This document shows positions 52,793 to 61,979 of a DNA stretch of 64,000 bases, in pieces. Under the pieces are notes generated by a model. The model did not search any database. It saw nothing but the letters and a program-made list of their open reading frames with translations, and was not told the origin of the DNA. Both the position numbers and the translations under genes were made by a program. The stretch is from Sulfidibacter corallicola (GTDB taxonomy: Bacteria > Acidobacteriota > Holophagae > Acanthopleuribacterales > Acanthopleuribacteraceae). The stretch lies in NCBI RefSeq assembly GCF_017498545.1, contig NZ_CP071793.1, positions 4,117,001 through 4,181,000 on the forward strand, written 5' to 3'. Numbering within the stretch: position 1 is the first letter of the stretch; every line of letters begins with the position of its first letter.

Positions 52793-55300
52793 TCACTCCT
52801 CGTTGACCAGATAAATTCTTTGGATCCGGTCGCTGAGACGGCATAAAACCTCGTAGGGAATGGTGCCCTCGAGTTCGGCCAGGTCCTCGACCCGAATGTG
52901 CTGGCCGCGCCAATCACCGAAGATCAGCACTGGTTCGCCCACTTCGATTTCGGGAAGGTCGGTCACGTCGATGGCGGTGAAATCCATGCAGATCGAACCG
53001 ACGATCGGCGCTTTACGACCCCGAATCATGACGTAGCCCTGGTTCGAAAAAGCCCGCGACAGCCCGTCGTGATAGCCGATGGGCAGGAAGGCGATGCGGC
53101 TGTCGCGTTCGGTCGTGAAACGCTGGTTGTAGCTGATGGGATAGCCGGGCGGGTAGGTTTTCAGACTTCCGATCTTGCTTACCAGGGCGATGGGACAGGC
53201 GAGGTCGATATCGGCAGCGACGGAATTGGACGGATAGATCCCGTAGATTCCCAGTCCGATGCGGGTCATGTTGAAACGCGCCTCGGGGAAGCGGGCACTC
53301 GCGGCCGTTGCGGCGGCGTGCTTCAGGGGCGGATCGATACCCAGGGCGCCCAACTCGTCCAACGCCCGATGGAACAGGGCCAATTGGCGATGCGAGAAAT
53401 CGTCGGCGGCGGGATCGTCGGCGGAGGAAAAGTGAGTCATGATGCCTTCGATCCGCAGGTGGGGCATTTCCAGAATCGCGGCGGCCAATGCTCCGATTTC
53501 GTGGGGAAACACGCCGAATCGTCCCATGCCGGTATCCACTTTCAGGTGGACCTTGACCTTCTTGTTCAGGCGGGCCGCCGCTTTTTCCAACGCCCGCGCC
53601 ACGTCGAGATCGAACAGAACCGGTTGCAGCGAAAGCCTGACGACCTCCTCCACGTCGTCGATCATCACCAATTGAACCAGGATGTCGTTGCTGACGCCGC
53701 CCCGCCGCAACGCCAGCGCCTCCTTGGTGTAGGCCACCCCGAAAAAGTCCACGTGATTTTGAAGGAAGCGGGCGATATAGGTGGCATCGGTGCCGTAGGC
53801 GAAGGCTTTCAGCATGACCAACAGTTTGCCGTTCGGTGGCAACAGGTTGCGAAAGGTCAGGGCGTTGTCGCGAATTTTCGACAGGTTGATGTAGTACACG
53901 GTTTGCGTCAGCTTGCCCTTGAAGCGGGCGACGATCTGCTCCAACCGGGCTTCGCGAGGACCTTTCACCAAGATCAAATCGTTTTCTTCGGCGAAAGATT
54001 CGGTGAAATCGAGCAGTTCCCGCGTGTCATCGAACCGAAAGACTCGTCCACCAGGTCGGCTTTTTTCGAAAGCCTTCGCCGTCTCCCGGCCCAAATCGCT
54101 CAACATCAACAGGACATCGACACCCTTGCGGGCCAGTTCTTCTCCCACGATGCGGTGCTCGTAGGACGATCGCTCGCCCAGTTCCTTCATGCCACCGAAG
54201 ACGAACACCTTGCGCTTCCCGGGATAGGTATCGAACAGTTCCAGACAGGAGCGGGTCGAAATCGGGTCGGCGCTGTAGGTGTCGTTGGCGAGAATGGCGC
54301 CCGAAGAGGATTTCCACATTTCCAAACGATTGAGCGGTGGGCCGAAGTGGGTGGCTGCACGGGCGATCTCAACGGGCGTCATGCCGAATAGCCAGGCGGC
54401 GCATACGCCCGCCAGCATGGTATTGAAGACCTCGCGCCAGGATACGTCGATCGCCAGGCGCAATTCGTGATAGCTGCCGTCCGGAAACCGGATCGACAGA
54501 CCGCTTCGACCCTCTCCCAGAGAAACGGCGTCCACCAGGCGCGGCAATTCGGGGTTCTCGCCGAAACGGTGGATCGGGCACCGAATGTGGCTCAGCAGTT
54601 CCGGAGTCAGCAACGGCTCCTCGGGCAGGAGCAACCAACCGTTTTCGGGAAGATGGCGAAAGAGTTCGAGTTTCTCCGAGGCGATCTTGGTACGCGAACC
54701 GAATCCTTCGAAATGGGCCAGCCCGATATTGGTCAGAATGCCGTAGCGCGGGGCGATCATCGTCTCGAGGTGCTGCATCTCGCCGACCGCGGAAATGCCG
54801 GCCTCGATCAAGGCAAGATCGGCCCCAGGCCTCAATCCCAACAACGACAGAGCCACACCGACCTGACTGTTGAAACTTCCGGGGCTGGCCTGTACCAGAA
54901 AACGCTTGGTTAACAGACCCGCGAGAAAATCCTTGAGAATCGTTTTCCCATTGCTACCGGTGATCGCGACCGCATCCAATCCCAGCAGGGCTTTGTGGTG
55001 TTGGGCGAGCTTTTGCAATGCCCGTAGGGGGCTTTCCACGGCAATCGTGGGAAGTGGCGCCTCTTCGACCGAGGCAATGCGGTTTCGATCCACCACCGCG
55101 GCGACGGCACCCCGCCTGGCCGCTTCCGGCAAGAAGGTTTCACCGCGATAATTGGGACCACTCAAAGCCACGAACAGGGAGTGGTGCCGAAATGGGAGGC
55201 GCGTATCGGTCTCCACCTGCTCGATCGGTTGATCACCGCAACCACCGGAAAGGTGGCCGTCCAGCAACGCCGTGGTTTGCTGCAGCGTCAGATCGAGCAT
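52793..55300 (-). CDS. murF-alr: MurF-alanine racemase bifunctional fusion
   Basis: An 835-residue cytoplasmic enzyme. Residues 1-462 are MurF, which adds D-Ala-D-Ala to UDP-MurNAc-tripeptide: Walker-type GSNGKT (115-120), the Mur-ligase metal block IEAGISAVGEMQHL, NIGLAHFEGFGS and the late NDTYSADPIS. Residues about 465-835 are a PLP-dependent alanine racemase with Lys498 in VMLKAFAYG, VDTGMGRFG, TRIGLGIYGIYP and a catalytic-Tyr region SYNQRFTTERDSRIAFLPIGYHDG (in part). The same fusion order is known from Bacteroidetes. Its D-Ala and D-Ala-D-Ala steps flank those of the adjacent Ddl protein, 63 bases downstream on the same strand. Confidence 0.96.
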   Translation of the reverse strand: MLDLTLQQTTALLDGHLSGGCGDQPIEQVETDTRLPFRHHSLFVALSGPNYRGETFLPEAARRGAVAAVVDRNRIASVEEAPLPTIAVESPLRALQKLAQHHKALLGLDAVAITGSNGKTILKDFLAGLLTKRFLVQASPGSFNSQVGVALSLLGLRPGADLALIEAGISAVGEMQHLETMIAPRYGILTNIGLAHFEGFGSRTKIASEKLELFRHLPENGWLLLPEEPLLTPELLSHIRCPIHRFGENPELPRLVDAVSLGEGRSGLSIRFPDGSYHELRLAIDVSWREVFNTMLAGVCAAWLFGMTPVEIARAATHFGPPLNRLEMWKSSSGAILANDTYSADPISTRSCLELFDTYPGKRKVFVFGGMKELGERSSYEHRIVGEELARKGVDVLLMLSDLGRETAKAFEKSRPGGRVFRFDDTRELLDFTESFAEENDLILVKGPREARLEQIVARFKGKLTQTVYYINLSKIRDNALTFRNLLPPNGKLLVMLKAFAYGTDATYIARFLQNHVDFFGVAYTKEALALRRGGVSNDILVQLVMIDDVEEVVRLSLQPVLFDLDVARALEKAAARLNKKVKVHLKVDTGMGRFGVFPHEIGALAAAILEMPHLRIEGIMTHFSSADDPAADDFSHRQLALFHRALDELGALGIDPPLKHAAATAASARFPEARFNMTRIGLGIYGIYPSNSVAADIDLACPIALVSKIGSLKTYPPGYPISYNQRFTTERDSRIAFLPIGYHDGLSRAFSNQGYVMIRGRKAPIVGSICMDFTAIDVTDLPEIEVGEPVLIFGDWRGQHIRVEDLAELEGTIPYEVLCRLSDRIQRIYLVNEE

Positions 55301-55419
55301 CGATTCGAACCACCTTTACATCGATTGGGCACAGGCGACGCCATCCGCCTTCCTTAAGTTACCGAGCGTCGCGGGCCCGGATTTCTGACAGTCCGAAATC
55401 TTTCGGATGCCGATCAACT

Positions 55420-56745
55420 TCAGGGTCCGTAGTAGATCGGCGATGAAGCCACCGTGGTTTCGGTGGTGACGGTTTCGGTTTCGAGCGTCACCGTGTTCCA
55501 GCGACCGCATGAATCGCAACGGCCTTGATAGGACTCGTAGCGAGAACCACAGTGGGTGCAAATGAAATCGGCACCGGAAAATCCCAACTCGCGCGCGAGC
55601 GATTTGAAGGCATCCAACGCCTCGTCGTGATGGGCGCGACGAGCCTTGATGTCACCGAGGATGAAGAGATAACCCGGGAGATGCCCCAATCGACCACGCA
55701 GACCTTCCAACAATTCCAGACTTTCGTCCAGCATCTGGAGCTTGTAGTAGAGTTTGGCCAATTGAAACCGAACGGTCTGTCCCCCGTGTTTGACGAGCAA
55801 CTGCCGGTAGACCTGAATCGCGTCTTCGGGGTATCCCTGTTCCAGATAGTAGCGTTCCAATCGCTCCAGAAACGCGGGGTTCTCGGTCTTGGCGAATCCC
55901 TTTTCGTAAATGGCGAAGGCCTTTTCTTCGGCCTCGGTTTCGAGTAGGAAATCGCCCAGGCTCAGATAGGCCGGCACGAACAGGGGATCGTCCTTGAGAA
56001 GCTGTTGGTATTGATCGATGATCTTGCGAGGCGCACGAGAGGTCTCGGATTGACGAATCAAGCCGTAGCGGAAGGCGGTGGGATTGACACCCGGCCGCGG
56101 ATCGATGCCGACCTTGCTCATGCGATCCAGGGTATCCAGGCAATCCTGCCAGGCCTGCTGGCTCTCGTAATAACCCAGCAGCAGGTGATAGGCGCGACCC
56201 GCCTCCTTGGCATGGGCACTGGTAATGGCCTGCAAGGTATCGACGGGACTCCGGTCGACGGACAAATAGGCTTCGGCCAACAGGTAACCCGCACGCAAAT
56301 CGCCGGTCTCGAAAAAGGGGCGCTTCAGGAGGGTGATCGCCTCGTCACCGCGTTCGAGTGCGAGCATCGCCTGACCACGCAGCACGAGCGCCTCGAGATG
56401 ATCGTGAGGTTCGAGCAGGGCCAAAGCCTTTTCGGGCATGTGGTGGGTCAGGAGTTCGGCGGCCTGCCGAATCGCTTTTTCGTCCTCGCCATGGGCCTGT
56501 CGCTCCTGCTCCAACCGACGTGCATGCTTCAAAAGCTGCATGTACTTGTAGGTGAAATAGGTGGAGGGAACCGCCGCCGCGGCGACGAGAGCGATGAAGA
56601 TCCCTTTCAGGAGCGGGATCGGAAAGCTCCAGAGTTGAAAGTGGCTTTGGAAGACGGTTTGATTGTGCGGGTCCAAGAGAAACACGGAAAACACGAACAA
56701 AAATAAGAGGAGGCTTCCCCAAGTAAGGACGGTCTTCAGCTTCAT
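55420..56745 (-). CDS. lapB: LapA-LapB-like membrane TPR protein with a C-terminal zinc ribbon
   Basis: A 441-residue inner-membrane protein. Two membrane helices (about 8-25 and 46-66) separated by the segment DPHNQTVFQSHFQLWSFPIP, followed by a charged helix, resemble LapA (DUF1049). Residues 85-380 are tetratricopeptide repeats like LapB/YciM, and residues about 385-425 are a rubredoxin-type zinc ribbon (CTHCGSRYESYQGRCDSCG, two CxxC pairs), the LapB C-terminus. LapB (389 residues in E. coli) recruits FtsH to degrade LpxC and so tunes LPS synthesis, together with the separate membrane protein LapA. Here both modules appear on one chain. It ends 119 bases upstream of murF-alr, so envelope genes are grouped here. 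Confidence 0.85.
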   Translation of the reverse strand: MKLKTVLTWGSLLLFLFVFSVFLLDPHNQTVFQSHFQLWSFPIPLLKGIFIALVAAAAVPSTYFTYKYMQLLKHARRLEQERQAHGEDEKAIRQAAELLTHHMPEKALALLEPHDHLEALVLRGQAMLALERGDEAITLLKRPFFETGDLRAGYLLAEAYLSVDRSPVDTLQAITSAHAKEAGRAYHLLLGYYESQQAWQDCLDTLDRMSKVGIDPRPGVNPTAFRYGLIRQSETSRAPRKIIDQYQQLLKDDPLFVPAYLSLGDFLLETEAEEKAFAIYEKGFAKTENPAFLERLERYYLEQGYPEDAIQVYRQLLVKHGGQTVRFQLAKLYYKLQMLDESLELLEGLRGRLGHLPGYLFILGDIKARRAHHDEALDAFKSLARELGFSGADFICTHCGSRYESYQGRCDSCGRWNTVTLETETVTTETTVASSPIYYGP

Positions 56746-56748
56746 CCG

Positions 56749-57225
56749 CTAACCTTCATGGTGGTATGGATGCCCACTTTGTATGCAAAGGGCCCGGTAA
56801 ACCTGTTCCAACAGCATCACGCGCGCAAGGGCATGAGGCAACGTCATTTGGCTAAAAGATAGCACAAAATCAGCGCGTTGTCGCAGGCTGTCGGTGACCC
56901 CCATGGCCCCGCCGATACAGAACACGACGCGCCGCACGGCCTGGTTTTGGCGCTGGGTCAGAAAGTCGGCGAAACCGGGCGAGGACAGTTGTTTTCCGCG
57001 CTCGTCACACAAAACCAGATAATCGCCAGGCTGGAGCTCTGCCGCGATTCGCTCGCTTTCGCGTTGGCGTATCTCGGCATCGCTCAGCGATGCGGTTTGG
57101 ATCGGCTTGAGCACTTTTTCGTCGAAACGGGTGGTGGCCGCGATCCGTTTGGCGTAGCGCGCGCAGAGATCGGCCTCGGGCTCGCGCCTGGCGGCCTTTC
57201 CCACCCAAATCAACTGTAACCGCAT
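56749..57225 (-). CDS. rlmH: RlmH, 23S rRNA pseudouridine-1915 N3-methyltransferase
   Basis: A 158-residue SPOUT methyltransferase, the standard RlmH length. It has the start MRLQLIWVGKA, the SAM-site blocks VLCDERGKQLSSPGFADF (in part) and VFCIGGAMGV, and the knot-forming C-terminus LSFSQMTLPHALARVMLLEQ (in part) with YRALCIQSGHPYHH at the end. The ATG shares one base with the rsfS stop (TGATG), the usual rsfS-rlmH coupling. It lies 3 bases from the LapB-like start region on the same strand. Confidence 0.97.
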   Translation of the reverse strand: MRLQLIWVGKAARREPEADLCARYAKRIAATTRFDEKVLKPIQTASLSDAEIRQRESERIAAELQPGDYLVLCDERGKQLSSPGFADFLTQRQNQAVRRVVFCIGGAMGVTDSLRQRADFVLSFSQMTLPHALARVMLLEQVYRALCIQSGHPYHHEG

Positions 57226-57602
57226 CAGCGCTCGGCAACCTGCTGTCCGACGGCCAGCTCTCGATCCAGATCCGGGGCCTCGATTTGCTTCCAGATCTCC
57301 TCGAGGTTGTAAAACTCGCGCTTTTCGGCGCTGAAAATATGGACCACGACGTCGCCGAAATCGATCAGGGTCCATTCACCCTTGCTCATGCCCTCGACAT
57401 CGGTGGGGCGGTGACCGGCCTTCTTGCAACGAAGGGTGATTTCCTCGGCGATCGATTGGATATGGGTCGTCGAGGTACCCGTCATGATGACGAAATAATC
57501 GGTGAAACTGCACTTCTCGGTGATGTGAAGCGTCTTGAGATCGACGGCCTTGAACTCCTCGGCGATCGAAATGACGAACTGTAATAACTCTTCTGTATGC
57601 AA
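57225..57602 (-). CDS. rsfS: RsfS ribosomal silencing factor
   Basis: A 125-residue RsfS/Iojap protein that binds uL14 and blocks subunit joining when nutrients run short. Characteristic blocks are KAVDLKTLHI, SFTDYFVIMTGTSTTHIQSIA (in part), DVEGMSKGEWTLIDFGDVVVHIF (in part) and the late FYNLEEIW. AGGAG lies ten bases upstream of the start. It is coupled to rlmH and follows obg by 233 bases; the usual nadD gene between them is absent. Confidence 0.96.
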   Translation of the reverse strand: MHTEELLQFVISIAEEFKAVDLKTLHITEKCSFTDYFVIMTGTSTTHIQSIAEEITLRCKKAGHRPTDVEGMSKGEWTLIDFGDVVVHIFSAEKREFYNLEEIWKQIEAPDLDRELAVGQQVAER

Positions 57603-57835
57603 ATGGAACTCCTCAAAGATTTCGGCTTGGAAGCCTCGATACAGTTTTCCGCCGGATGAGGGGCGGGAGGGAGAAACGGTACAGGGTTGGTGTAACAGAA
57701 CATGGGGCCAAACCGCCGCAAATGCCAGTGCGGTAGATCGCCTTTTCGAATCCTAAAACCGCGAACGGGTCCCGCAACACGCCCCTTCGGGAGGGCCGAT
57801 CCATCGGCAAAGCGGTCACCACCTCGGAAATCGAG

Positions 57836-58981
57836 TCAGAAATCCAACTCGTCCAAGGGATCGATCTCTTCATGGTCGGGCGCCGAGGTTTGGGCCTCCT
57901 CTTCGCAGGCCGATTCCCCCACCTTTTCGGGAGCGGGACCTTCCTCATCCGATACCGCGGGCATCTCCGCCGCTCTCGCCGCCTTGGCTTCCTTGACGCG
58001 ATCGTTCAACTCGTAGACCATGGCCTGAATGCCTTCACCGGTCACGGAGCTGAGGGTCGCCCAATGGATCCCAGCCTGACGTAACGTCTCGGTCAGGCGT
58101 GCGATCGCCTCCTGCCGCTCGTGCGGTACGTCAGCCTTGGTGAAGGCGACCAGGTGCGGCTTCCGGCTCAACTTGGTGCTGAACGAGTTCAGCTCGTTGC
58201 GAAGCACGCGATAACAGACGTCGGGCTCGCGCTCGGGATCGGCGGGATCGATCATCACCAGCAAAATACTGGTGCGCTCGATGTGCTTCAGAAAGCGCAA
58301 ACCCAGGCCGGCTCCCTCGTGGGCCCCTTCGATGATGCCCGGTATGTCCGCCACGACGAAGTTCTCGACGGGTGTCGCCCTGACGACCCCCAGATTGGGC
58401 TTCAGGGTGGTGAAGGGATAGTCGGCCACTTTGGGTTTTGCCGCGGAGATGCGGCTGATGAAGGTGGACTTGCCCGCGTTGGGAAAACCGACGAGGCCCA
58501 CGTCCGCCAAGACCTTGAGCTCCAACCGTAGCCAAAGGGTTTCGCCTTCCTCGCCCGGTTGCGCGAACTTGGGCGCCTGATGGGTGCTGGAGACGAAGTG
58601 GCGGTTCCCTTTGCCGCCACGTCCACCCTTGGCCACGATGACCGAGCTGTCCGCCAGGGTCAAATCTCCCAGAATGGTGCCGCTTTCGCGATCGCGTACG
58701 ATGGTCCCGGCTGGAACTTCCAGGATCAGGTTCTCGCCGGTGGCACCGGTCATGTTGTCGCCGCGCCCGTTCCTGCCGTGCCCGGCCTTGTACTTGCGCC
58801 GGTTGCGCAAAGGCAACAGCGTGTTGAATTCTGGCCGCACCTTGACGATGACACTGCCGCCGTTACCGCCGTCTCCCCCGTCGGGGCCGCCGAACTCCAC
58901 ATATTTCTCGCGTCGAAAGCTGAGCGCGCCGTTACCGCCGTTGCCGGCTTCCACGTGAATTTCCAACTCGTCTATGAACAT
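57836..58981 (-). CDS. obg: Obg/CgtA ribosome-assembly GTPase
   Basis: A 381-residue GTPase. Residues 1-158 are the glycine-rich Obg fold (AGNGGNGALSFRREK, GGDGGNGGSV, GRGGKGNRHFVSSTHQAP in part). The G domain follows: G1 GFPNAGKST, G2 switch with TTLKPNLG, G3 DIPGIIEGA, and G4 read as TKAD (NKxD with Thr for Asn). The acidic tail of about 45 residues (DEEGPAPEK ... DPLDELDF) has no recognisable OCT domain. The ATG at 58981 gives the standard MFIDELEIHVEAG start. Obg helps 50S maturation and couples growth to GTP/ppGpp; it follows rplU-rpmA, the conserved order. Confidence 0.96.
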   Translation of the reverse strand: MFIDELEIHVEAGNGGNGALSFRREKYVEFGGPDGGDGGNGGSVIVKVRPEFNTLLPLRNRRKYKAGHGRNGRGDNMTGATGENLILEVPAGTIVRDRESGTILGDLTLADSSVIVAKGGRGGKGNRHFVSSTHQAPKFAQPGEEGETLWLRLELKVLADVGLVGFPNAGKSTFISRISAAKPKVADYPFTTLKPNLGVVRATPVENFVVADIPGIIEGAHEGAGLGLRFLKHIERTSILLVMIDPADPEREPDVCYRVLRNELNSFSTKLSRKPHLVAFTKADVPHERQEAIARLTETLRQAGIHWATLSSVTGEGIQAMVYELNDRVKEAKAARAAEMPAVSDEEGPAPEKVGESACEEEAQTSAPDHEEIDPLDELDF

Positions 58982-59175
58982 AGGGGTCGTCTCAATCTCT
59001 TGTCGAAAACCCGCAAACCGCGGGAGTACTGGCTCACGGTGGGGATGAGGCAGCACCCCCGCACCGAGCCGGCAGTCCATGTTGAAACCCGTTCGGGTCG
59101 ACGATCCTTCGCGATCGCTTCCCCCGGGAGACCGCTTCCGCGAAAAAATCGAATACGGGGTCTCCAAAACGAAAG

Positions 59176-59206
59176 AAGCCGCGGCTGGACTGCCTGGCCG
59201 CGGCTT
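59176..59206 (-). terminator. bidirectional-type hairpin terminator after rpmA
   Basis: AAGCCGCGGC (59176-59185) and GCCGCGGCTT (59197-59206) pair over 10 bp. On the minus strand the stem is followed by CTTTCG-type T-rich sequence, and it lies 37 bases after the rpmA stop. It should end most rplU-rpmA transcripts before obg. Confidence 0.75.
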
Positions 59207-59242
59207 TCTTCTCGGTAATTTGTCGGATTGTTCCGGCTGGGA

Positions 59243-59497
59243 TTACTCGGGATGAATTTCCACGAATTTACCCATCCGTCCGCGATCACGGAACGAGACC
59301 TTGCCGTCAATTACCGCGAACAAGGTGTCGTCACCACCGCGACGAACGCCCGTACCGGGTTTGAATCGCGTACCGCGTTGGCGAACAATGATGGAGCCGG
59401 CAGAAACCAGCTGACCGCCGTAGCGTTTGACACCCAAGCGCTTGGATTCACTGTCACGTCCGTTTCTGGAACTACCGACGCCTTTCTTGTGAGCCAT
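59243..59497 (-). CDS. rpmA: 50S ribosomal protein bL27
   Basis: An 84-residue ribosomal protein with the invariant start MAHKKGVGSSRNGRDSESKR (in part) and the following GVKRYGGQLV and IIVRQRGTRFKPG blocks. The N-terminal tail reaches the peptidyl-transferase centre. It follows rplU after 92 bases in the conserved rplU-rpmA-obg order. Confidence 0.99.
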   Translation of the reverse strand: MAHKKGVGSSRNGRDSESKRLGVKRYGGQLVSAGSIIVRQRGTRFKPGTGVRRGGDDTLFAVIDGKVSFRDRGRMGKFVEIHPE

Positions 59498-59589
59498 GGC
59501 TGATAACCTCTAATTCGTTTTTCCGGAAAATTGTCTTGAACACTAGCTACAGATTGCAGGTGCAATCTGGAAAACAAAGAACCTTGCGA

Positions 59590-59907
59590 TTAGTTTTCCG
59601 GAATCGAGTCGATGCGAATCGCAAAATAGTTCTGACGATGGCCGCGGGTGCGGCGGTAAGTCGTGGTTTTCTTTTTCTTGAAGACGGTCACTTTGTCGCC
59701 GCGCTCCGCTCTCAGGACGGTGGCTTTGACTTTCGTGCTCAATTCGGGGGTGCCGACAGACATGTCGGTGCCGTTGCTGGCCGCGAGGGCGGTCAACTCG
59801 ACGGTGTCCCCTTCGGAAATGCCGGGGATGATTTCGATGCGAAGTTCATCACCTTCCGAAACGGTGTACTGCTTGCCACCGGTTTTGATAACTGCATATG
59901 GCTGCAT
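59590..59907 (-). CDS. rplU: 50S ribosomal protein bL21
   Basis: A 105-residue ribosomal protein with the family start MQPYAVIKTGGKQYTVSEGD (in part) and the C-terminal basic block FKKKKTTTYRRTRGHRQ. It is the first gene of the rplU-rpmA unit; the ATG at 59907 has GGGAGGA upstream and a good promoter 48 bases further. Confidence 0.99.
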   Translation of the reverse strand: MQPYAVIKTGGKQYTVSEGDELRIEIIPGISEGDTVELTALAASNGTDMSVGTPELSTKVKATVLRAERGDKVTVFKKKKTTTYRRTRGHRQNYFAIRIDSIPEN

Positions 59908-59954
59908 GGATGGAATCCTCCCATTAGAGACAGGGCTCAAACGGCCGAAGCCGC

Positions 59955-59983
59955 AGTCTACCCAACAACAAAAGGGATGTCAA
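59955..59983 (-). promoter_or_regulatory. sigma70-type promoter of rplU-rpmA
   Basis: On the minus strand a perfect TTGACA (59978-59983) and TAGACT (59955-59960) are exactly 17 bases apart, about 50 bases upstream of rplU. This is the best promoter match in the window. Confidence 0.75.
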
Positions 59984-60034
59984 CGGCGAAAACGCCCGCC
60001 CCAGTTTTTTTTGATCGGCATTGCCGGGGCCCCT

Positions 60035-60931
60035 TCAATTGGTCCGCGACAGCTCGTATCCGCGGCGATACTCCAGATAACAGTCGTCACACGACTTGTG
60101 CGTCGCCATGATACTCCGCCAGGTCTGCCCGTTCGACGTATTCGGCGATGTGTAGTTGATCAGGAAACGGGTTCGCGTCTGGCGCATGGCTTGGGTAAGA
60201 TCGTTTTGGAACTGGGTATTGCCGAGGAACAGGTGTCCCCCACTGTCGCGCACCAAATCACTCATGAACTGCCGCTGTTCGGCCAACAGCGGCGGCAGCT
60301 CCTTGCCCGAAGCCTTGAAACTGACCATGAAGATCGGGATTCGGTAGTTCTTGACCTTGGTGGCCAATTCCTCCTCGGTGGTACCGCTCATCAGATCGTG
60401 ACCGTCACTGAACAGAAAAAGGACCCGCGAACCACTCACTTCACTCAATTGATCCAAAGCCGCGGACAATCCGTCGTACAGCGCCGTGGACCCGATCGGC
60501 GTGACGCGACTGAGCTTTTTCAACAGGAAATCTTGGTCGTCGGTATAGTCCGACAACTCTTGATAGGTGTTGGAGAAGTAACTCACTTTCGCCTTGTCGC
60601 CCTTCTTCAATTGCTTGATGAGATGACGGCTGGCGGCCTTGGTCTGGAAAATGTGTTCCGCATTGCTGGTACTGAGATCCAGCAGGAGGTGTACGGTCAA
60701 TTCGGTTTGAACCTGGGTCAACTTTCTTATCTCGGCCTCGATCCCGTTTTCTTTGATGACGAGATCGCCTCGCTCCAACTCGGTGACGGGCCGTCCGAAA
60801 CGCGTCACCTTCAAGGGAAGATCCACCAGGACCACCCGTTCCTCGTAGTCCACCTTGAACTCGGGTTCGACCAGGACGACGTCTTCGCCGGGCTCCTGAA
60901 ATAAAGTGTGTAACAACAAAAACAATAGCAT
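60035..60931 (-). CDS. secreted VWFA-domain protein
   Basis: A 298-residue protein with a short signal-like start (LLFLLLHTLF). Residues 20-75 are a beta domain ending in LVIKENGIEAEI, a pattern common in acidobacterial VWFA proteins. The von Willebrand A domain follows with an intact metal site DLSTS (85-89), then a SSTALYDGL-like turn (GSTALYDGLSAALD) and a late LFLFSDGHD. It probably binds a protein ligand through Mg2+. The function is unknown; there is no neighbouring MoxR or other partner. Confidence 0.88.
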   Translation of the reverse strand: MLLFLLLHTLFQEPGEDVVLVEPEFKVDYEERVVLVDLPLKVTRFGRPVTELERGDLVIKENGIEAEIRKLTQVQTELTVHLLLDLSTSNAEHIFQTKAASRHLIKQLKKGDKAKVSYFSNTYQELSDYTDDQDFLLKKLSRVTPIGSTALYDGLSAALDQLSEVSGSRVLFLFSDGHDLMSGTTEEELATKVKNYRIPIFMVSFKASGKELPPLLAEQRQFMSDLVRDSGGHLFLGNTQFQNDLTQAMRQTRTRFLINYTSPNTSNGQTWRSIMATHKSCDDCYLEYRRGYELSRTN

Positions 60932-61196
60932 GACAGTTGCAAACTCCCAAATTTAGGGTAGTGAGAGACGACGATTCCCTGGCGAGAAAACACCGCGATC
61001 ATCGAGCGAGAACACCATGCGCCCCAACGCATCCGCGGCTACCGAGGCGATCCTCGCCAAAGGTAATTCGAAGGGCGACGTGACCCATCGGTTCCTGCCG
61101 ATACCCGCACCGGGAACGTCCATTCGGATGGATCCGGCGACACTGGGAAACTTAACGTCGCTGCGCGAGCGAAGCACGCCCCAGCCAAGCACTGGC

Positions 61197-61979
61197 TCAG
61201 CGGCCCCGATAGGAAGGCTTGCGCTTTTCCTTGAAGGCCCGCAGTCCTTCCAACCGGTCTTCGGTGGGAATGACGCCCGCATAACACAGTTGTTCGATCT
61301 GAAGGCCCTGATCCAGGCTGGTCTGAAGGCCCTGGTTGATGGCCCGTTTGGCCTGCTCCAGCGCGATCGGTCCGTTGGCCGCGATGACATCGGCGATCGC
61401 CTTGACGCGATCGTCCAATTCCTCCGCGGTGAAGACGTCGTTGACCAGACCCAACGTGACGGCTTCCTCGGCAGAAACGGGCTGAGCCTTGAAAATCAAT
61501 TCTTTCGCCTTCGCCGGACCGATAACCCGCGGCAACAACTGGGTCCCCCCGGCTCCGGGAATGATGGCCAACCGGGTCTCGGTGAGGCCGAGCTTGATCC
61601 CGGACTTGGCATAACGCAGATCACAGGCCAGAGCCAATTCCAATCCGCCACCCAGAGCGGAACCCGCCATACAGGCGATGGTAATTTTGGGATGATTGAA
61701 GAGCAGATGAAAGGTGGTTCGCAGCTCCGTAACGAAGACGTTCACTTCGTCTTCGTTCATCTCGGCCCGCTCCTTGAGATCCGCGCCGGCGCAAAAGGCA
61801 CGACCCCCCGAACCGCGCAGCACGAGAATCCGCGTCTGTTTGTCGAACCGGGCGGCTTCCAGTTCCTCGCGCAAAGCACGCACCAAATCGCGACCGAGCG
61901 CATTCATGCGATCGGGCCGATTCAACGTGATTTCGCGAACAAAACCATCTTGGGAAACCAACAAATCGCGATCGGCCAA
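61197..61979 (-). CDS. enoyl-CoA hydratase/isomerase family protein, AUH-like
   Basis: A 260-residue crotonase-fold enzyme. The oxyanion-hole blocks are RAFCAGADLKER and GSALGGGLELALACD, and both catalytic glutamates are in place: the one in GGGLELA and the one in GLTETRLAIIPGAGGTQ. The latter segment resembles AUH, the 3-methylglutaconyl-CoA hydratase of leucine breakdown, more than ordinary enoyl-CoA hydratases. The exact substrate is inferred, not proven. Its C-terminus is followed by 265 bases of apparent non-coding sequence before the VWFA gene. Confidence 0.93.
   Translation of the reverse strand: MADRDLLVSQDGFVREITLNRPDRMNALGRDLVRALREELEAARFDKQTRILVLRGSGGRAFCAGADLKERAEMNEDEVNVFVTELRTTFHLLFNHPKITIACMAGSALGGGLELALACDLRYAKSGIKLGLTETRLAIIPGAGGTQLLPRVIGPAKAKELIFKAQPVSAEEAVTLGLVNDVFTAEELDDRVKAIADVIAANGPIALEQAKRAINQGLQTSLDQGLQIEQLCYAGVIPTEDRLEGLRAFKEKRKPSYRGR

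Noticed and set aside
57603..57835. Expected nadD gene between obg and rsfS
   Set aside because: The 233-base gap is too short for NadD and contains no nucleotidyltransferase motif; the gene must lie elsewhere.
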